Shown here: positions 8,898 to 18,389 of the stretch, one piece after another
Layout of the letters: every line of letters starts with the position of its first letter
Numbering within the stretch: the stretch's first letter is position 1
DNA from: CAZZBK01 sp964652155
GTDB taxonomy: Bacteria; Planctomycetota; Planctomycetia; Pirellulales; PNKZ01
DNA length: 64,000 nucleotides
Assembly (NCBI GenBank): GCA_964652155.1
Contig: CAZZBK010000001.1
Span: 78,295 to 142,294 of the forward strand
Direction of reading: 5' to 3'
Notes under the pieces: generated by a model
Told to the model about the DNA's origin: nothing
Database searches by the model: none
What the model saw: only the letters and a program-made list of their open reading frames with translations
Translations under genes and position numbers: made by a program

Positions 8898-10220
8898 ATG
8901 TTGGACATTGGCGGATTTCGCGCGCAATCGTGCCAAGGCCTGTCGCGTCGCTCGTTTGTCACGGCCGCTGCATCGCTGGGAACATTGTGGGGCGCGCAGG
9001 ACACGCTGGCTGCGGCGGCACCCAAGGCCAAGTCGGTCATCTTCGTGTGGCTCTGGGGCGCGCCGAGCCACTTGGACATGTTCGATCCCAAGCCCGATGC
9101 GCCGTCGAGCTATCGGGGCCCGTTCTCGACCATCGCCACGCGCACACCGAGCGTGCGCTACACGGAACTGCTTCCGCGACTAGCCGCGCGCAGCGATCGC
9201 TTCACCCTCGTCCGCTCGAATCAAACGTCCAAGCCGGGCCATCCCGATGCTGGCAGCGTGGGGCTCACGGGCTTTGAAGACGACAATGGACCGATTCAGC
9301 CCAGCTTTGGTTCGATCGTGGGTCGGCACCGTGGCTATGGTCGGCTGCCCCCCTTCATGGCTGTCGGCAACGGCATTCCGCGCGACGTGGTCAAGATTGT
9401 CGATGGCTACGGTGGCGGACGCTGGGGCAAATCGTTCGACCCTTTTATGGTTCAATGCAGCGACGCCGGCAAGGTCGACATCCCGACGCTCAAGCTGCTC
9501 GACGATCTGTCGCCACGGCGACTCGATGACCGTCGTCTCCTGCTCGGCCAGATGGATCAATTGCGACGGCAAGTCGATCAGCCGCGGCTGCGCGATTGGC
9601 AGCAATCATTCGACTCGGCCTATGACCTGCTCGTGTCCGATGCGGCGCGCAAGGCGCTCGACCTGTCGTTGGAAAGTCCCGCGACGCGGGCTCAATTTGG
9701 CCATACGGCATTTGGTCAAAGCTGCCTGTTGGCGCGGCGGCTCGTCGAGACGGGCGTGCCGTTTGTGCAGGTGAATTGGAGCCAGTACGTCGAGGCGATG
9801 ACCCCCAACTGTGACTTCGGTTGGGACACACACATCTACAACTTTGACCTGCTGCCCGATCGACACTGTCCGATCTTCGATCGTGCGTTCAGCGCATTGC
9901 TCGACGACCTGCACGACCGGGGGTTGCTTAAAGACACGCTCGTGGTTGCGATGGGCGAGTTTGGTCGCACGCCCAAGATCAACGGCAAAGCGTCGCGCGA
10001 CCATTGGCCGCGCTGCTATTTCTCGCTCTGGGCGGGTGGCGGCGTGCAGAGCGGTCGCACGATCGGCGCCAGCGACAAATTGGGAGAAGACCCGATCACT
10101 CAACCCTTCACGCCGTTGATGGTGGGCACGACAATCGCCGAGTTGACCGGCATCGGCGCTCAGCAACGGGCCGAATTAGGGGTGCTCGACGGCGGACGGG
10201 TGTTGCATGAGTTGTTGTAA
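8898..10220 (+). CDS. DUF1501 domain protein with Tat signal
   Basis: 440 residues from the ATG at 8898, which gives the usual DUF1501 N-terminus (MLDIGG ... GLSRRSFV); a GTG at 8865 would add 11 residues. The Tat signal is LSRRSFVTAAASLGTL (about residues 19-34), so the protein is exported folded. DUF1501 belongs to the alkaline-phosphatase/sulfatase-like superfamily. Motifs seen are VWLWGAPSHLDMFDPK, the SNQTSKPGH segment, GWDTH near residue 310 and AMGEFGRTPKI near residue 350. Planctomycetes carry many such genes, normally paired with DUF1549/DUF1553 cytochrome-domain partners; here the downstream neighbour is instead a beta-propeller gene that overlaps it by 14 bases. Enzymatic activity of the family is not settled. 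Confidence 0.92.
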   Translation: MLDIGGFRAQSCQGLSRRSFVTAAASLGTLWGAQDTLAAAAPKAKSVIFVWLWGAPSHLDMFDPKPDAPSSYRGPFSTIATRTPSVRYTELLPRLAARSDRFTLVRSNQTSKPGHPDAGSVGLTGFEDDNGPIQPSFGSIVGRHRGYGRLPPFMAVGNGIPRDVVKIVDGYGGGRWGKSFDPFMVQCSDAGKVDIPTLKLLDDLSPRRLDDRRLLLGQMDQLRRQVDQPRLRDWQQSFDSAYDLLVSDAARKALDLSLESPATRAQFGHTAFGQSCLLARRLVETGVPFVQVNWSQYVEAMTPNCDFGWDTHIYNFDLLPDRHCPIFDRAFSALLDDLHDRGLLKDTLVVAMGEFGRTPKINGKASRDHWPRCYFSLWAGGGVQSGRTIGASDKLGEDPITQPFTPLMVGTTIAELTGIGAQQRAELGVLDGGRVLHELL

Positions 10221-11109
10221 GCGTTGGTACGTTTGGGCCGTGCTGATGTTGCTCGGCGCGACGGCGACGGCCGGCGAGCCGCGACGGCTCACGCGCGACG
10301 GACAGTTCAAGTTCGACCTGACGTTTGCCCGCGGCGGCGAAGAGTTGCTGTACAGCCTGCAAGAGTCGCCGACACTTACCGTCCTGATGCGGCTCACCTT
10401 GGCCGATGGCACATGCACGCGGGTGCATCCCAACGCCGACAAGAATGAGTTCGAGCCGGCCATCACGCCCGACGGAAAATACTTGGCGTTCATACGCAGT
10501 CGCGCCAACCTGAACTTGGAGTTGGTCATTCGCAACCAGCTCACGCAGGACGACGCGATTGTCGATCCGGGCAAGGGCTTTGCCAGTTTGCGTCATCCGT
10601 CGTTCTCGCCCGATGGGATGCAGGTGATTTATGCGATGGCCCAGGACGCGGGGCAACCGCTGTTTCGCGTGACGAACAAGGCCACGTCGCAGGTGAAAAT
10701 CACCGAGGGGAACAGTTTGAATATGTGGCCGAGCTATTCGCCCGACGGTCGGCGAATCGTGTTTGGCTCGGATCGGGACGACAATTTTGAGCTGTATGTG
10801 ATGAACGCCGACGGCAGCCAGGTGCGGCGGCTCACGAATCGACCGCAACGCGACATGCGTCCCCGTTGGTCGCCCGACGGACAGTGGCTCGCGTTCACTT
10901 CGACCGCCGACGGCAACGAGGAGATCTATCTGCTCCAGGTCGAGACAGGGGAGCTGCGCCGACTCACGCAGCACATGGAGCGCGACGACTTTGCCGCCTG
11001 GCATGGGGACGGTCGGCATATCGCGGTGGTGAGCGAGCGCGATGGCGAATTCGACGTCTGGCTATATGACGTCTCGACGGCCATTAAAGTGCCAGCGGAA
11101 AATCGCTGA
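10207..11109 (+). CDS. TolB-like PD40 beta-propeller, exported
   Basis: 300 residues. A signal peptide covers about residues 1-22 (YVWAVLMLLGATATAG). At least five WD40-like PD40 blades follow, recognisable by FxPDGxxxxF/Y-type strands: ITPDGKYLAF, FSPDGMQVIY, YSPDGRRIVF, WSPDGQWLAF and WHGDGRHIAV. This is the C-terminal propeller architecture of TolB without TolB's N-terminal domain, so a protein-binding role in the periplasm is the simplest reading. It starts inside the DUF1501 gene (14-base overlap) and its end overlaps the converging peptidase gene by 26 bases. Confidence 0.88.
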   Translation: MSCCKRWYVWAVLMLLGATATAGEPRRLTRDGQFKFDLTFARGGEELLYSLQESPTLTVLMRLTLADGTCTRVHPNADKNEFEPAITPDGKYLAFIRSRANLNLELVIRNQLTQDDAIVDPGKGFASLRHPSFSPDGMQVIYAMAQDAGQPLFRVTNKATSQVKITEGNSLNMWPSYSPDGRRIVFGSDRDDNFELYVMNADGSQVRRLTNRPQRDMRPRWSPDGQWLAFTSTADGNEEIYLLQVETGELRRLTQHMERDDFAAWHGDGRHIAVVSERDGEFDVWLYDVSTAIKVPAENR

Positions 11110-12205
11110 GCAACTCGACGCCCGTGGGGGTAACGAGATAGTCATTTTCGAGTCGAATGCCGGCCCGCAGCAGCGTTTCGTGGTAGAGTCCCGGCTCGGC
11201 GGTGAAGACGTCCCCGACCTCGAACGTGTCGTCCCAGTGGGGGTTTAAGTGCGGCGCTTCGTGCGGGAACAGGCCGATACCGTGCCCCAGATGATGGTTG
11301 AACACGCCCCGTTCGCTGTGCCGATCGAGCATGGCCTGGGCTTGCTCGAAGATCGCCTTGCAGCGGATGCCTGGCCGGACTTCGCGCTGCACCATGTCCA
11401 GGACCTCGGCGAGAGCCGAGGCGGCGGCGTGTTGCTCGTCGGTTGGGCGACCGTTGACGGCGATGGTCCGGCAGTTGTCGGCAAAGTAGCCGCGAAAGGC
11501 GGGTCCCAGGTCGAGGATATAAAGTTCGCCGTCTTGCGCGAGGCGGCCATGACGGGGTGGCCCGCCGCGAGCGCCGCACTGATAATCGTTCCCCGTCCCG
11601 GTGAGCATTTCACCCAGGGAATCGACCGCGACGGCTTGCAGGGCATTGAACACGTCCAACTCGCTGATGCCGGGGCGAATGATTTCGCGCGCCCGGGCAT
11701 ACATCTTGCCTGTGGCGGCGATCGCCTTGCGCAATCGGGCCAACTCGTCGACGTCTTTCTTGCGCCGCAAACGAAACAACTCGGGCTCGACATCGATCGT
11801 GGTCGCCGAGAGGGCGCTGGACACGTGAGGGCAGAAGCTGGAGAACTCGACGCCCAAACGGCGCGGCAGCTCGTGTCGCGCCAGCGCCGCGACGAGCACG
11901 GCGCTTGACGCTTGCCGCTGGTCGTTGCGAAGCGTCGAGTGCCATTGAGCGTCGTAGGTCAAAAATTCGTCAGCGGCATGAACGGGGCGTTGCTTCTGTG
12001 GACACACGAGCAGGCAATGTCCTTGCGCCGATAACGCCGCGGCCGGCTCGAAGACCGGTCCAAAGTATGCGCCGGTCAGCCACTGCACATGCTCGCGGCG
12101 CAACACGATCGTCCACGACACGTCGAGCCGCTGCATCACCTCGATCAGTCGCGACTGCCGAACACGGCACAGATCCACTTGGGTGTCCAGTAAATCGCTC
12201 ATCAT
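11084..12205 (-). CDS. M24 family Xaa-Pro dipeptidase/aminopeptidase P-like
   Basis: 373 residues. The N-terminal creatinase-like domain (about 1-135) is followed by the pita-bread M24 catalytic domain (about 145-370). The five dimetal ligands are recognisable in order: Asp in ILDLGPA, Asp in FADNCRT, His in HLGHGIGL, Glu in TAEPGLY and Glu in RLENDYLV. No signal peptide, so cytoplasmic peptide turnover is likely. Alternative readings inside M24 (creatinase, prolidase) cannot be separated by eye. Confidence 0.9.
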   Translation of the reverse strand: MMSDLLDTQVDLCRVRQSRLIEVMQRLDVSWTIVLRREHVQWLTGAYFGPVFEPAAALSAQGHCLLVCPQKQRPVHAADEFLTYDAQWHSTLRNDQRQASSAVLVAALARHELPRRLGVEFSSFCPHVSSALSATTIDVEPELFRLRRKKDVDELARLRKAIAATGKMYARAREIIRPGISELDVFNALQAVAVDSLGEMLTGTGNDYQCGARGGPPRHGRLAQDGELYILDLGPAFRGYFADNCRTIAVNGRPTDEQHAAASALAEVLDMVQREVRPGIRCKAIFEQAQAMLDRHSERGVFNHHLGHGIGLFPHEAPHLNPHWDDTFEVGDVFTAEPGLYHETLLRAGIRLENDYLVTPTGVELLSDFPLAL

Positions 12206-12300
12206 CCTGCCGTCTCTCGAGGGTCGCCGAATTCGTGAAGCACACGTCGCCGGACAGCGTACCGTGGAAGCGGCGACTCAACAAGCGGCCGTGATTTGCG

Positions 12301-15300
12301 CTAGCCGATCAGGACGAAGGGGCCCGTGATCGTGAGGACGTAATTCGGATTTTGCACCAATCGCGAATCATTGCCGCCGTTGAGGCTAAAAGCATTGACG
12401 AACGCAAAGCCGGAGACCGATGCGGTCAAGGTCGGCATGGTGAGGATGGCGAAGTAACTGGCGGCGTAGAGGAAGTCATCTCCCGACGAATCGATGAGCG
12501 AGACGGTGTCCGTGCCACCGATGGTCGAGAGTGCGGAAATTTGCTTGAAGTTCCAGGCTTGATTGGAATAGGTCGGCGCGGCGGCCGGTCCGGCGAAGAC
12601 ATAGGATACCTGAGACGTGATCACGAAATTGTCGTTGGCGGCGGAGTCGTAGAGTTGCGCCTGATCCGAGCCGCCAAAGACCGCGAGCGCGACGAACGAG
12701 TCGAAGTCGGTGGTCTGATTAAAGTAGCCAAAGCCCGACATCACGCTGTAGTTTGAGAGCCCGACGTATTGGTCGTCGCGATCCGAATCGTAGAGCACGG
12801 CGATATCGTAGCCGCCGTTGCCAAAGGCATAGACATTGCCGAAGCCGGTGGCCTGGGCATAGTAGTTCGTCGAGCTAATGATGGTATAGGCGGGCACGGC
12901 ACCGAGTACGTCATCGCTGACGCTGCCATAGATTTGCGCCGAGTCATTCGAGCCCGAGGCGAAACCGAACAAGCTCTTGAAGTAGCTGGCGCGATTGGTG
13001 AACCCGCTGCCTTGCATGGAAGCGCCGCCGGGTTGAGCAATGAACGTCTCGGCTCCGGCGGGCGTGTCGAACAACTGCGCGACATCAGCGCCGCCGTTAA
13101 CGGTGTAGGCGTCGATGACTCCGAAGCTGCTGAGCAACAGGCGTTGGCCGCTGCCGACCATGAAGCCGGAGTTCGCCAAGCCGTAATAGACATCGTTACC
13201 GGGCGTGTCATAAACCTGACCGGTATCGACGCTTTGTCCAAAGACGATGATCGTTTGCGCGCCACTGCCCTCGACGCTATAACCCGACGTGGAGTTGGTA
13301 ATGTTCACGCGATAGGTTTGCAGCTGCACATTGTCGGCCGTCGCGGCTGTTTGTATGGAATAGCTGTCGAAGCCGCCGCCGGTGATCAGCCGGATGGGCA
13401 TGTAAGGGAAGTTGGCACTGGTGTTCGTGTCGACGATCGCGGTCCCGTTGACGTTGAGGTTAATGTTCCCGCTGGTGAGCGAGAGCGCGACGACATCGTC
13501 AGCGGTGGTGCCGGTGATGATCAGCGTGCCTGACTCGACGCTGACCAGGTTGCGGACGCTGACCGCAATGGTGGCGCTTGCTTGCTGGGCGGGGCCGGGC
13601 GAGAGCTCAGAGTCGTTGACGGAAATTTGAATTTGCGCGTCGCCGCTGTAACCGACGTCGGGCGTGAACAACAAGCCCAGCAGGTCCGAGGTCACGTCGC
13701 TCGTCGTGCCGTTGAAGATCAGCGTGCTGGTGCCATTACCCGACAGGTTCGTCAACCCCTGGGCCGATCCGAGCGTGAGGACTCCGTGCGAGGCTTGCAG
13801 GGTCACGGCCACGGTGGCCTGGGGCGAAGCGCTGTCGGATTCAACATCGCTGATCGTGATGGCGTTGTCGACCGCCGACGAAAAAACGAGTCCTCCGCCA
13901 GGTCGTACACCTTGAGCAAACGGCACTCGAATGACGGGTGGTGTGTTCACGGGCGTGATGGTCAATTGCGCCGACGCCGTATTCAGGCTGAAGGCGGACA
14001 GCGAGTTGGCCTGCGAAGCGTCCTGATAGGTTCCGCTCATGCCAAGCGTTTGGTCCCAAGCTCGAAACGAAATCGCCGCGGTCTTGAGGCCGGAGAGGTT
14101 GGCATTGGGCAGCAAGCGAATGCGGGTCAGCGCGTCGGCGGGCAACAAGAGCGCGTGGGTATCGGCGGCGGCATTAACATAGCGCCACGTGCTGCCGCCG
14201 TCGAGCGTATATTGCCACGCGCCCAGCGATGTGTCGACATTCGTCAGCGCGATGCCTTTGGGGTCATTGACGTTGAAATCGACAATCGCCTGGGGAGACG
14301 ACGAAGCCAGCAGCGCTGTGACGAGCGTGCCCGAGTTGTCCGAGTCGTTCTCGGCCAGACTCGTCATGGAGAACGTGCCCGAGATGTCGAGGAACGGTGC
14401 CACGTTACCGATCGCCAGGTTGCCGAAGGTGACGTTGTTGACGGCCGCCGGCGGGAGCAGCGAGAGCGTGTACCCGCCCGAGGTGTTGGGCGCGACATCG
14501 AGCGTATGTCGGTAGATGTCGAACTGGTTCAGCGTGCCATTGAGGTTATTGTTAGTCGAGTTTGAATTGTCGGGCCAGTAGGTTTCGACCACGCCATTGA
14601 CGAAGGCGACTCCGAGCCGATTTCCGAGTTGATTGGGCAAGGCGTTTAAAACGTTGGCGTTGATGTTACCGTTGGACAAAACGACGTTGGGGGCGACGGT
14701 CTGTCCGCCGTCGGTGATTAAGGTTCCCCAGGTACGGACCGTGGTGTTGGCCAAGTTGTTTCGGCCATCGAACCAGGCGACAAAGATATTGCCGGTGGTC
14801 GCGTCGAGGGCGGCGTAGGGCAAGAACTGCGCGGTCGAGGTACCGTCATCGTTGACCTGTTGCGGCGCGCTCCAAGTTTGCCCGTTGTCGTCCGAATACT
14901 TGATGAACACATCAAGATCGTTGCTCTCGGCAGATGATTCGTCGCTGTAGATCAGGTAGGCCCGATTGGGAAAACTGCCCGCGGTCTGGTTCCAGAGCAC
15001 GGTTTGTCCGGCGTTGACCCCCTTGGTATTCATCGGGGTGATGGTGTCGGCAAAGCCGACATTCGTGTCTGAAACGGCGGTGATGGTGGCCGCGTTGCTG
15101 AACCGCAGGGGTCCGGTGCCGTCGGTGTCTTGGGCGACCATGATATTTGCCGGGCCTTGCGGATTGGAGGCACCGCTGGGGACCTGATAGGTGAGCAACG
15201 CGGCCCCCGACGTGCCGATGGCCACGCTGGGGAACTGCGCGCCGACGCTACCAGGCACGAAATCGATCGTGAAGGGGCCACTCGTTCCCCCGGCGATGGT

Positions 15301-18195
15301 CGGCGCACTGGCTGCGTAGGCGAGCGTCGATGCCCCCGAGGACCCGATGTAAGCCACCCAAACTTCATTGTTGGAGGCGGTGACGGAGACCGAAGCCCGT
15401 GTTGAGCCGGAGGTAAAGCCGGTGGGAAACTGATTGAGCAGCGTAAAGGTTTGTCCCGCGTCACGGCTGAGCAACAGATCGACGGTGCCGTTGAGGTCGA
15501 CATACCCGACAAACAAATTGCCGAGATTATCCCAGGCGGCTGACGGCGCACTGGTGGCTTGAGGCAACGTCCCACTGCGAAACGCCAGCGAGCCACTCGC
15601 ATAGGTTTGTCCGGCGTCGCTGGTCCGGGCGAAGGTCAGTTGGTTCGAGCTGCCCGGGCCATTGGTGTCTGTAGCGAAGAAGATGCGCTGGTTGGTGTCG
15701 TTGGGATCAATGGCGACGGTGGGGTCGAACTGATTGCCCGAGAGTCGCGCGGCATTGGTGACTAAATTGACCGTGGGAACGTTGATGGTCAGGCTGCTGG
15801 GGATCGAGCGATTGATGCGGATTCGCCGCGTGTCGACATCCAGCGTGGAGCCCAGCCCGGCATTGTTGGTGGGACTATTGCCGTTGTCGGCCCAGGCCAC
15901 GGTGACTTCATCGGCATCGAAGGCCACGCCCAGCCGAGAGCCAAGCTGCAGCAACCCGGTGGCGGACGTGCCGGCATCGGTCCGTGAGGCGCTGCTGATC
16001 AATTGATTGGTCGTGATAATGCCGCCGCCGTTGTAGATCAGGCTGCCATACACGTTGACGGTGTTGTTGCCCGGGCTGTTGCGGGTGTCGTACCAAGCCG
16101 CGAAGATGTAGCCGGTGAGATTGTCGATCGCGGCGCGGGGCATGAACTGCGAGGCCACGCTGATGGAGTTGACTCGTGAGGGGAGCGACCACGATGCGCC
16201 ATCGTTGACCGAGGAGACAAAGTTGATGTCAAAATCACCCGACTCGTTGGGAGTTTCCGTCGTGTAGAACAGATAGACTCGTCCCCGGGCGGGGCCATTG
16301 CTGCGATCGACGAGCAAGGTGGGCGCGGCATCGATGCCGTTGCGCGTGAGCGCGAGCAGGGTGTCCGCCTGTCCCACATTGGTTGTCGTGACACTCACGG
16401 GGGCCTGAAAGATTTGGCTCCCCAGTCCGTCGGGGTCACGCGCGACCATGAGGGTCGTTAATCCTTGGGCGCTGGTGCCCGACTGATACGCAACGAGCAC
16501 GTCGCCAGCGGTGCCGATGGCCAGGCTGGGGACGGCGCCGGAGAGGCTCCCCCCGGCCACGCTTTGCTGTTGTTGCATGGTGCCGAAGACACCGGTCCCC
16601 AGCACGGGCGTGCCGGCCGCGTAAATACCGGGAGCCGCTCCACTCGTGGTGTTGTAGCCGATCCAGACCTGGTCGTTGGCCGCGGCTAACGCGACTTCGG
16701 CCGTGGTGCTGCCGGCATTTTTGGAGCTGATCAGATTAAAGGTTTGTCCGGCATCGACGCTGTAGGCCAGGACCACCTGCTGGGACACGCTGCGATAGGC
16801 CAAGAACAAATTGCCGTAGTTGTCCCATGCCAAGGCGGGGCTGCCCGACGCCTGGGGAAGCGACCCAGTGCCCGTGGCGATATAATTCGTGGTATACGTC
16901 GCGCCGCCGTCACTCGACCGCGAAGCCACCAACTGCGCGCCATTGTCAGAGGAAACCACGATCTGTTGCTGGGCGTTATAGGGATTGATCGCGACCGCCG
17001 GCTCGAATTGATTCCCCGTCAAGAACGTGGCGTTACGAATGGGACTCGAAACGATGCTGACATTCACGGGGCCGGTCTGTTGCCAGTTGGTCTGTTGCAC
17101 GAACGACACGGACGTCGAGCCAGGCGGGACCGGCGTGATGACAAACTTGCCGACCGAGTCGGTCGTGGACGACGGTTCGTTGGCGTCGAATTGACCATTC
17201 AGGTTCGTGTCGACATAGACGGTGAATCCAGGCACGCCCAACTCGTTCGACTCTTGGAATCCGTCGGCATTGGCGTCGTTATAGAGTAGGCCCGTGATCG
17301 CGCCTGGGTTCAGTCGATAACCGAAATTGACAAGCGTTCGTTGTTCGTCGGTCGCCAGCGTGATGGTCTGGCTGCTGGGGCTCGGGATCGTGGCCACGGT
17401 CGAGGCGGGAATGGTGGCCTTGATGTTGAACGAGGCCGCCGGCAGATTCACGAATGAATAGCTGCCATCGACGGCGGTTTGCACCTGATACTCGCCATTG
17501 ACGCTGTTGGTGAACGTCAACGAGAAATTGTTCAAGATGCCGACGTCGCCCGCCGCCCGATCGGCGATTTGCAATCGCCACGTGCCGTTGATCGACTCGC
17601 CATTCATGGCCGACAGCGGCGAGGCCGGTTGGAAGCTGCCGGTGAACGGAGCGGACGCACTATTGATCGACGACGCCGCGGCATCGTCGAGCACGGTGTT
17701 CGTGAAATTTTGGCCCGTCTGGCCACCGAGACGTGACACCAACGTGACCGTTGTCCCCGCCGGGCTCACCAGATAGATGTCGAGATCGCGGTCCAGGGTG
17801 TGCGTGATATCAAAACTGACCGTCACCTTTTGGAGGGTTCCCAGGACGTCGGACACCGGCAGGTCGATGGTCGTCGTTTGCAGATCGGGGAGCGTCGCCC
17901 CAAGCGTGGGAGAGCTGATCAAAATCGGGCCGCTATCGACGACGCTGTTGAGATTGCGATCAATGTAGACGGTTCGACCCACGGTACCGGTGTCTTGGCC
18001 GTTGATGAAGCCATCGGCGTTGAGATCGTTGAACACAAAGCCCGAGATCGAGCCGTCGAGCACGCGGCGCTGTTCGAGCGACTCGAAGTAGCCACGGAAA
18101 TGCGGCTTGCGGCGACGCGACGGACGGCCGAACAAAACCCAGGACCAGTCCCAAAGCCTAGACCAGAAGCGCGAAACTCGACGACGTGGGCGCAT
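12301..18195 (-). CDS. Giant secreted multidomain protein (P-domain, duplicated BNR-like block, cadherin-like, C-terminal repeats)
   Basis: 1964 residues. A basic N-terminal stretch is followed by FESLEQRRVLDG near residues 37-48, an LEPR-XLL-like planctomycete export signal. Next come SGFVFNDLNADGFINGQD (SdrD B/dockerin-like), a proprotein-convertase P-domain (about 100-235, with LVSPAGT and NGTWRLQIAD) and a second SdrD-B-like module (about 290-370, LYNDANADGFQESNE). Two tandem copies of a roughly 430-residue block start near residues 385 and 818. They share GNQFxPxVAIxP, xAWDNxGNLFxxY, xDAGQTF, PSxAIGT and xAAxDxxTGxIFxAWxDxRN, and resemble exo-alpha-sialidase/BNR propellers. A cadherin/Ig-like region (about 1250-1545) comes next, then about six Gly/Asp-rich repeats (1660-1945). 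No protease or glycosidase active site is recognised; adhesion or cell-surface structure is the likely role. Confidence 0.85.
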   Translation of the reverse strand: MRPRRRVSRFWSRLWDWSWVLFGRPSRRRKPHFRGYFESLEQRRVLDGSISGFVFNDLNADGFINGQDTGTVGRTVYIDRNLNSVVDSGPILISSPTLGATLPDLQTTTIDLPVSDVLGTLQKVTVSFDITHTLDRDLDIYLVSPAGTTVTLVSRLGGQTGQNFTNTVLDDAAASSINSASAPFTGSFQPASPLSAMNGESINGTWRLQIADRAAGDVGILNNFSLTFTNSVNGEYQVQTAVDGSYSFVNLPAASFNIKATIPASTVATIPSPSSQTITLATDEQRTLVNFGYRLNPGAITGLLYNDANADGFQESNELGVPGFTVYVDTNLNGQFDANEPSSTTDSVGKFVITPVPPGSTSVSFVQQTNWQQTGPVNVSIVSSPIRNATFLTGNQFEPAVAINPYNAQQQIVVSSDNGAQLVASRSSDGGATYTTNYIATGTGSLPQASGSPALAWDNYGNLFLAYRSVSQQVVLAYSVDAGQTFNLISSKNAGSTTAEVALAAANDQVWIGYNTTSGAAPGIYAAGTPVLGTGVFGTMQQQQSVAGGSLSGAVPSLAIGTAGDVLVAYQSGTSAQGLTTLMVARDPDGLGSQIFQAPVSVTTTNVGQADTLLALTRNGIDAAPTLLVDRSNGPARGRVYLFYTTETPNESGDFDINFVSSVNDGASWSLPSRVNSISVASQFMPRAAIDNLTGYIFAAWYDTRNSPGNNTVNVYGSLIYNGGGIITTNQLISSASRTDAGTSATGLLQLGSRLGVAFDADEVTVAWADNGNSPTNNAGLGSTLDVDTRRIRINRSIPSSLTINVPTVNLVTNAARLSGNQFDPTVAIDPNDTNQRIFFATDTNGPGSSNQLTFARTSDAGQTYASGSLAFRSGTLPQATSAPSAAWDNLGNLFVGYVDLNGTVDLLLSRDAGQTFTLLNQFPTGFTSGSTRASVSVTASNNEVWVAYIGSSGASTLAYAASAPTIAGGTSGPFTIDFVPGSVGAQFPSVAIGTSGAALLTYQVPSGASNPQGPANIMVAQDTDGTGPLRFSNAATITAVSDTNVGFADTITPMNTKGVNAGQTVLWNQTAGSFPNRAYLIYSDESSAESNDLDVFIKYSDDNGQTWSAPQQVNDDGTSTAQFLPYAALDATTGNIFVAWFDGRNNLANTTVRTWGTLITDGGQTVAPNVVLSNGNINANVLNALPNQLGNRLGVAFVNGVVETYWPDNSNSTNNNLNGTLNQFDIYRHTLDVAPNTSGGYTLSLLPPAAVNNVTFGNLAIGNVAPFLDISGTFSMTSLAENDSDNSGTLVTALLASSSPQAIVDFNVNDPKGIALTNVDTSLGAWQYTLDGGSTWRYVNAAADTHALLLPADALTRIRLLPNANLSGLKTAAISFRAWDQTLGMSGTYQDASQANSLSAFSLNTASAQLTITPVNTPPVIRVPFAQGVRPGGGLVFSSAVDNAITISDVESDSASPQATVAVTLQASHGVLTLGSAQGLTNLSGNGTSTLIFNGTTSDVTSDLLGLLFTPDVGYSGDAQIQISVNDSELSPGPAQQASATIAVSVRNLVSVESGTLIITGTTADDVVALSLTSGNINLNVNGTAIVDTNTSANFPYMPIRLITGGGFDSYSIQTAATADNVQLQTYRVNITNSTSGYSVEGSGAQTIIVFGQSVDTGQVYDTPGNDVYYGLANSGFMVGSGQRLLLSSFGVIDAYTVNGGADVAQLFDTPAGAETFIAQPGGASMQGSGFTNRASYFKSLFGFASGSNDSAQIYGSVSDDVLGAVPAYTIISSTNYYAQATGFGNVYAFGNGGYDIAVLYDSDRDDQYVGLSNYSVMSGFGYFNQTTDFDSFVALAVFGGSDQAQLYDSAANDNFVITSQVSYVFAGPAAAPTYSNQAWNFKQISALSTIGGTDTVSLIDSSGDDFLYAASYFAILTMPTLTASVSGFAFVNAFSLNGGNDSRLVQNPNYVLTITGPFVLIG

Positions 18196-18233
18196 AGAAG
18201 AGAGTTCCCGACGAGATTGCCTACCAATCCTCG

Positions 18234-18262
18234 ACGATAGGCACCCTGCGCAGTCAGGTCAA
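18234..18262 (-). promoter_or_regulatory. Candidate promoter of giant secreted protein
   Basis: On the - strand TTGACC (18262-18257), a 17-base spacer and TATCGT (18239-18234). The -35 matches 5 of 6 and the -10 matches 4 of 6. The predicted transcript start is about 32 bases before the ATG at 18195, a reasonable leader length. Confidence 0.45.
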
Positions 18263-18351
18263 GAAATATGTTTTGAACCGTCCGCGATTCCCGAACAAAC
18301 CGTAACAGCTTGCCCTATAAGGGGGAAGGTTCTAGCCGTACTCGGTCCTAA

Positions 18352-18380
18352 CGAGTCCCCCGAGCCCGTAGGGCGACTCG
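18352..18380 (-). terminator. Hairpin just after apbE stop
   Basis: Outer arms CGAGTC/GACTCG and inner arms GCCC/GGGC with a GTA loop, separated by a 6-base bulge. It lies 10 bases beyond the apbE stop in the direction of transcription. No U-run follows, so a terminator role is tentative. Confidence 0.35.
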
Positions 18381-18389
18381 CGGCACAGC

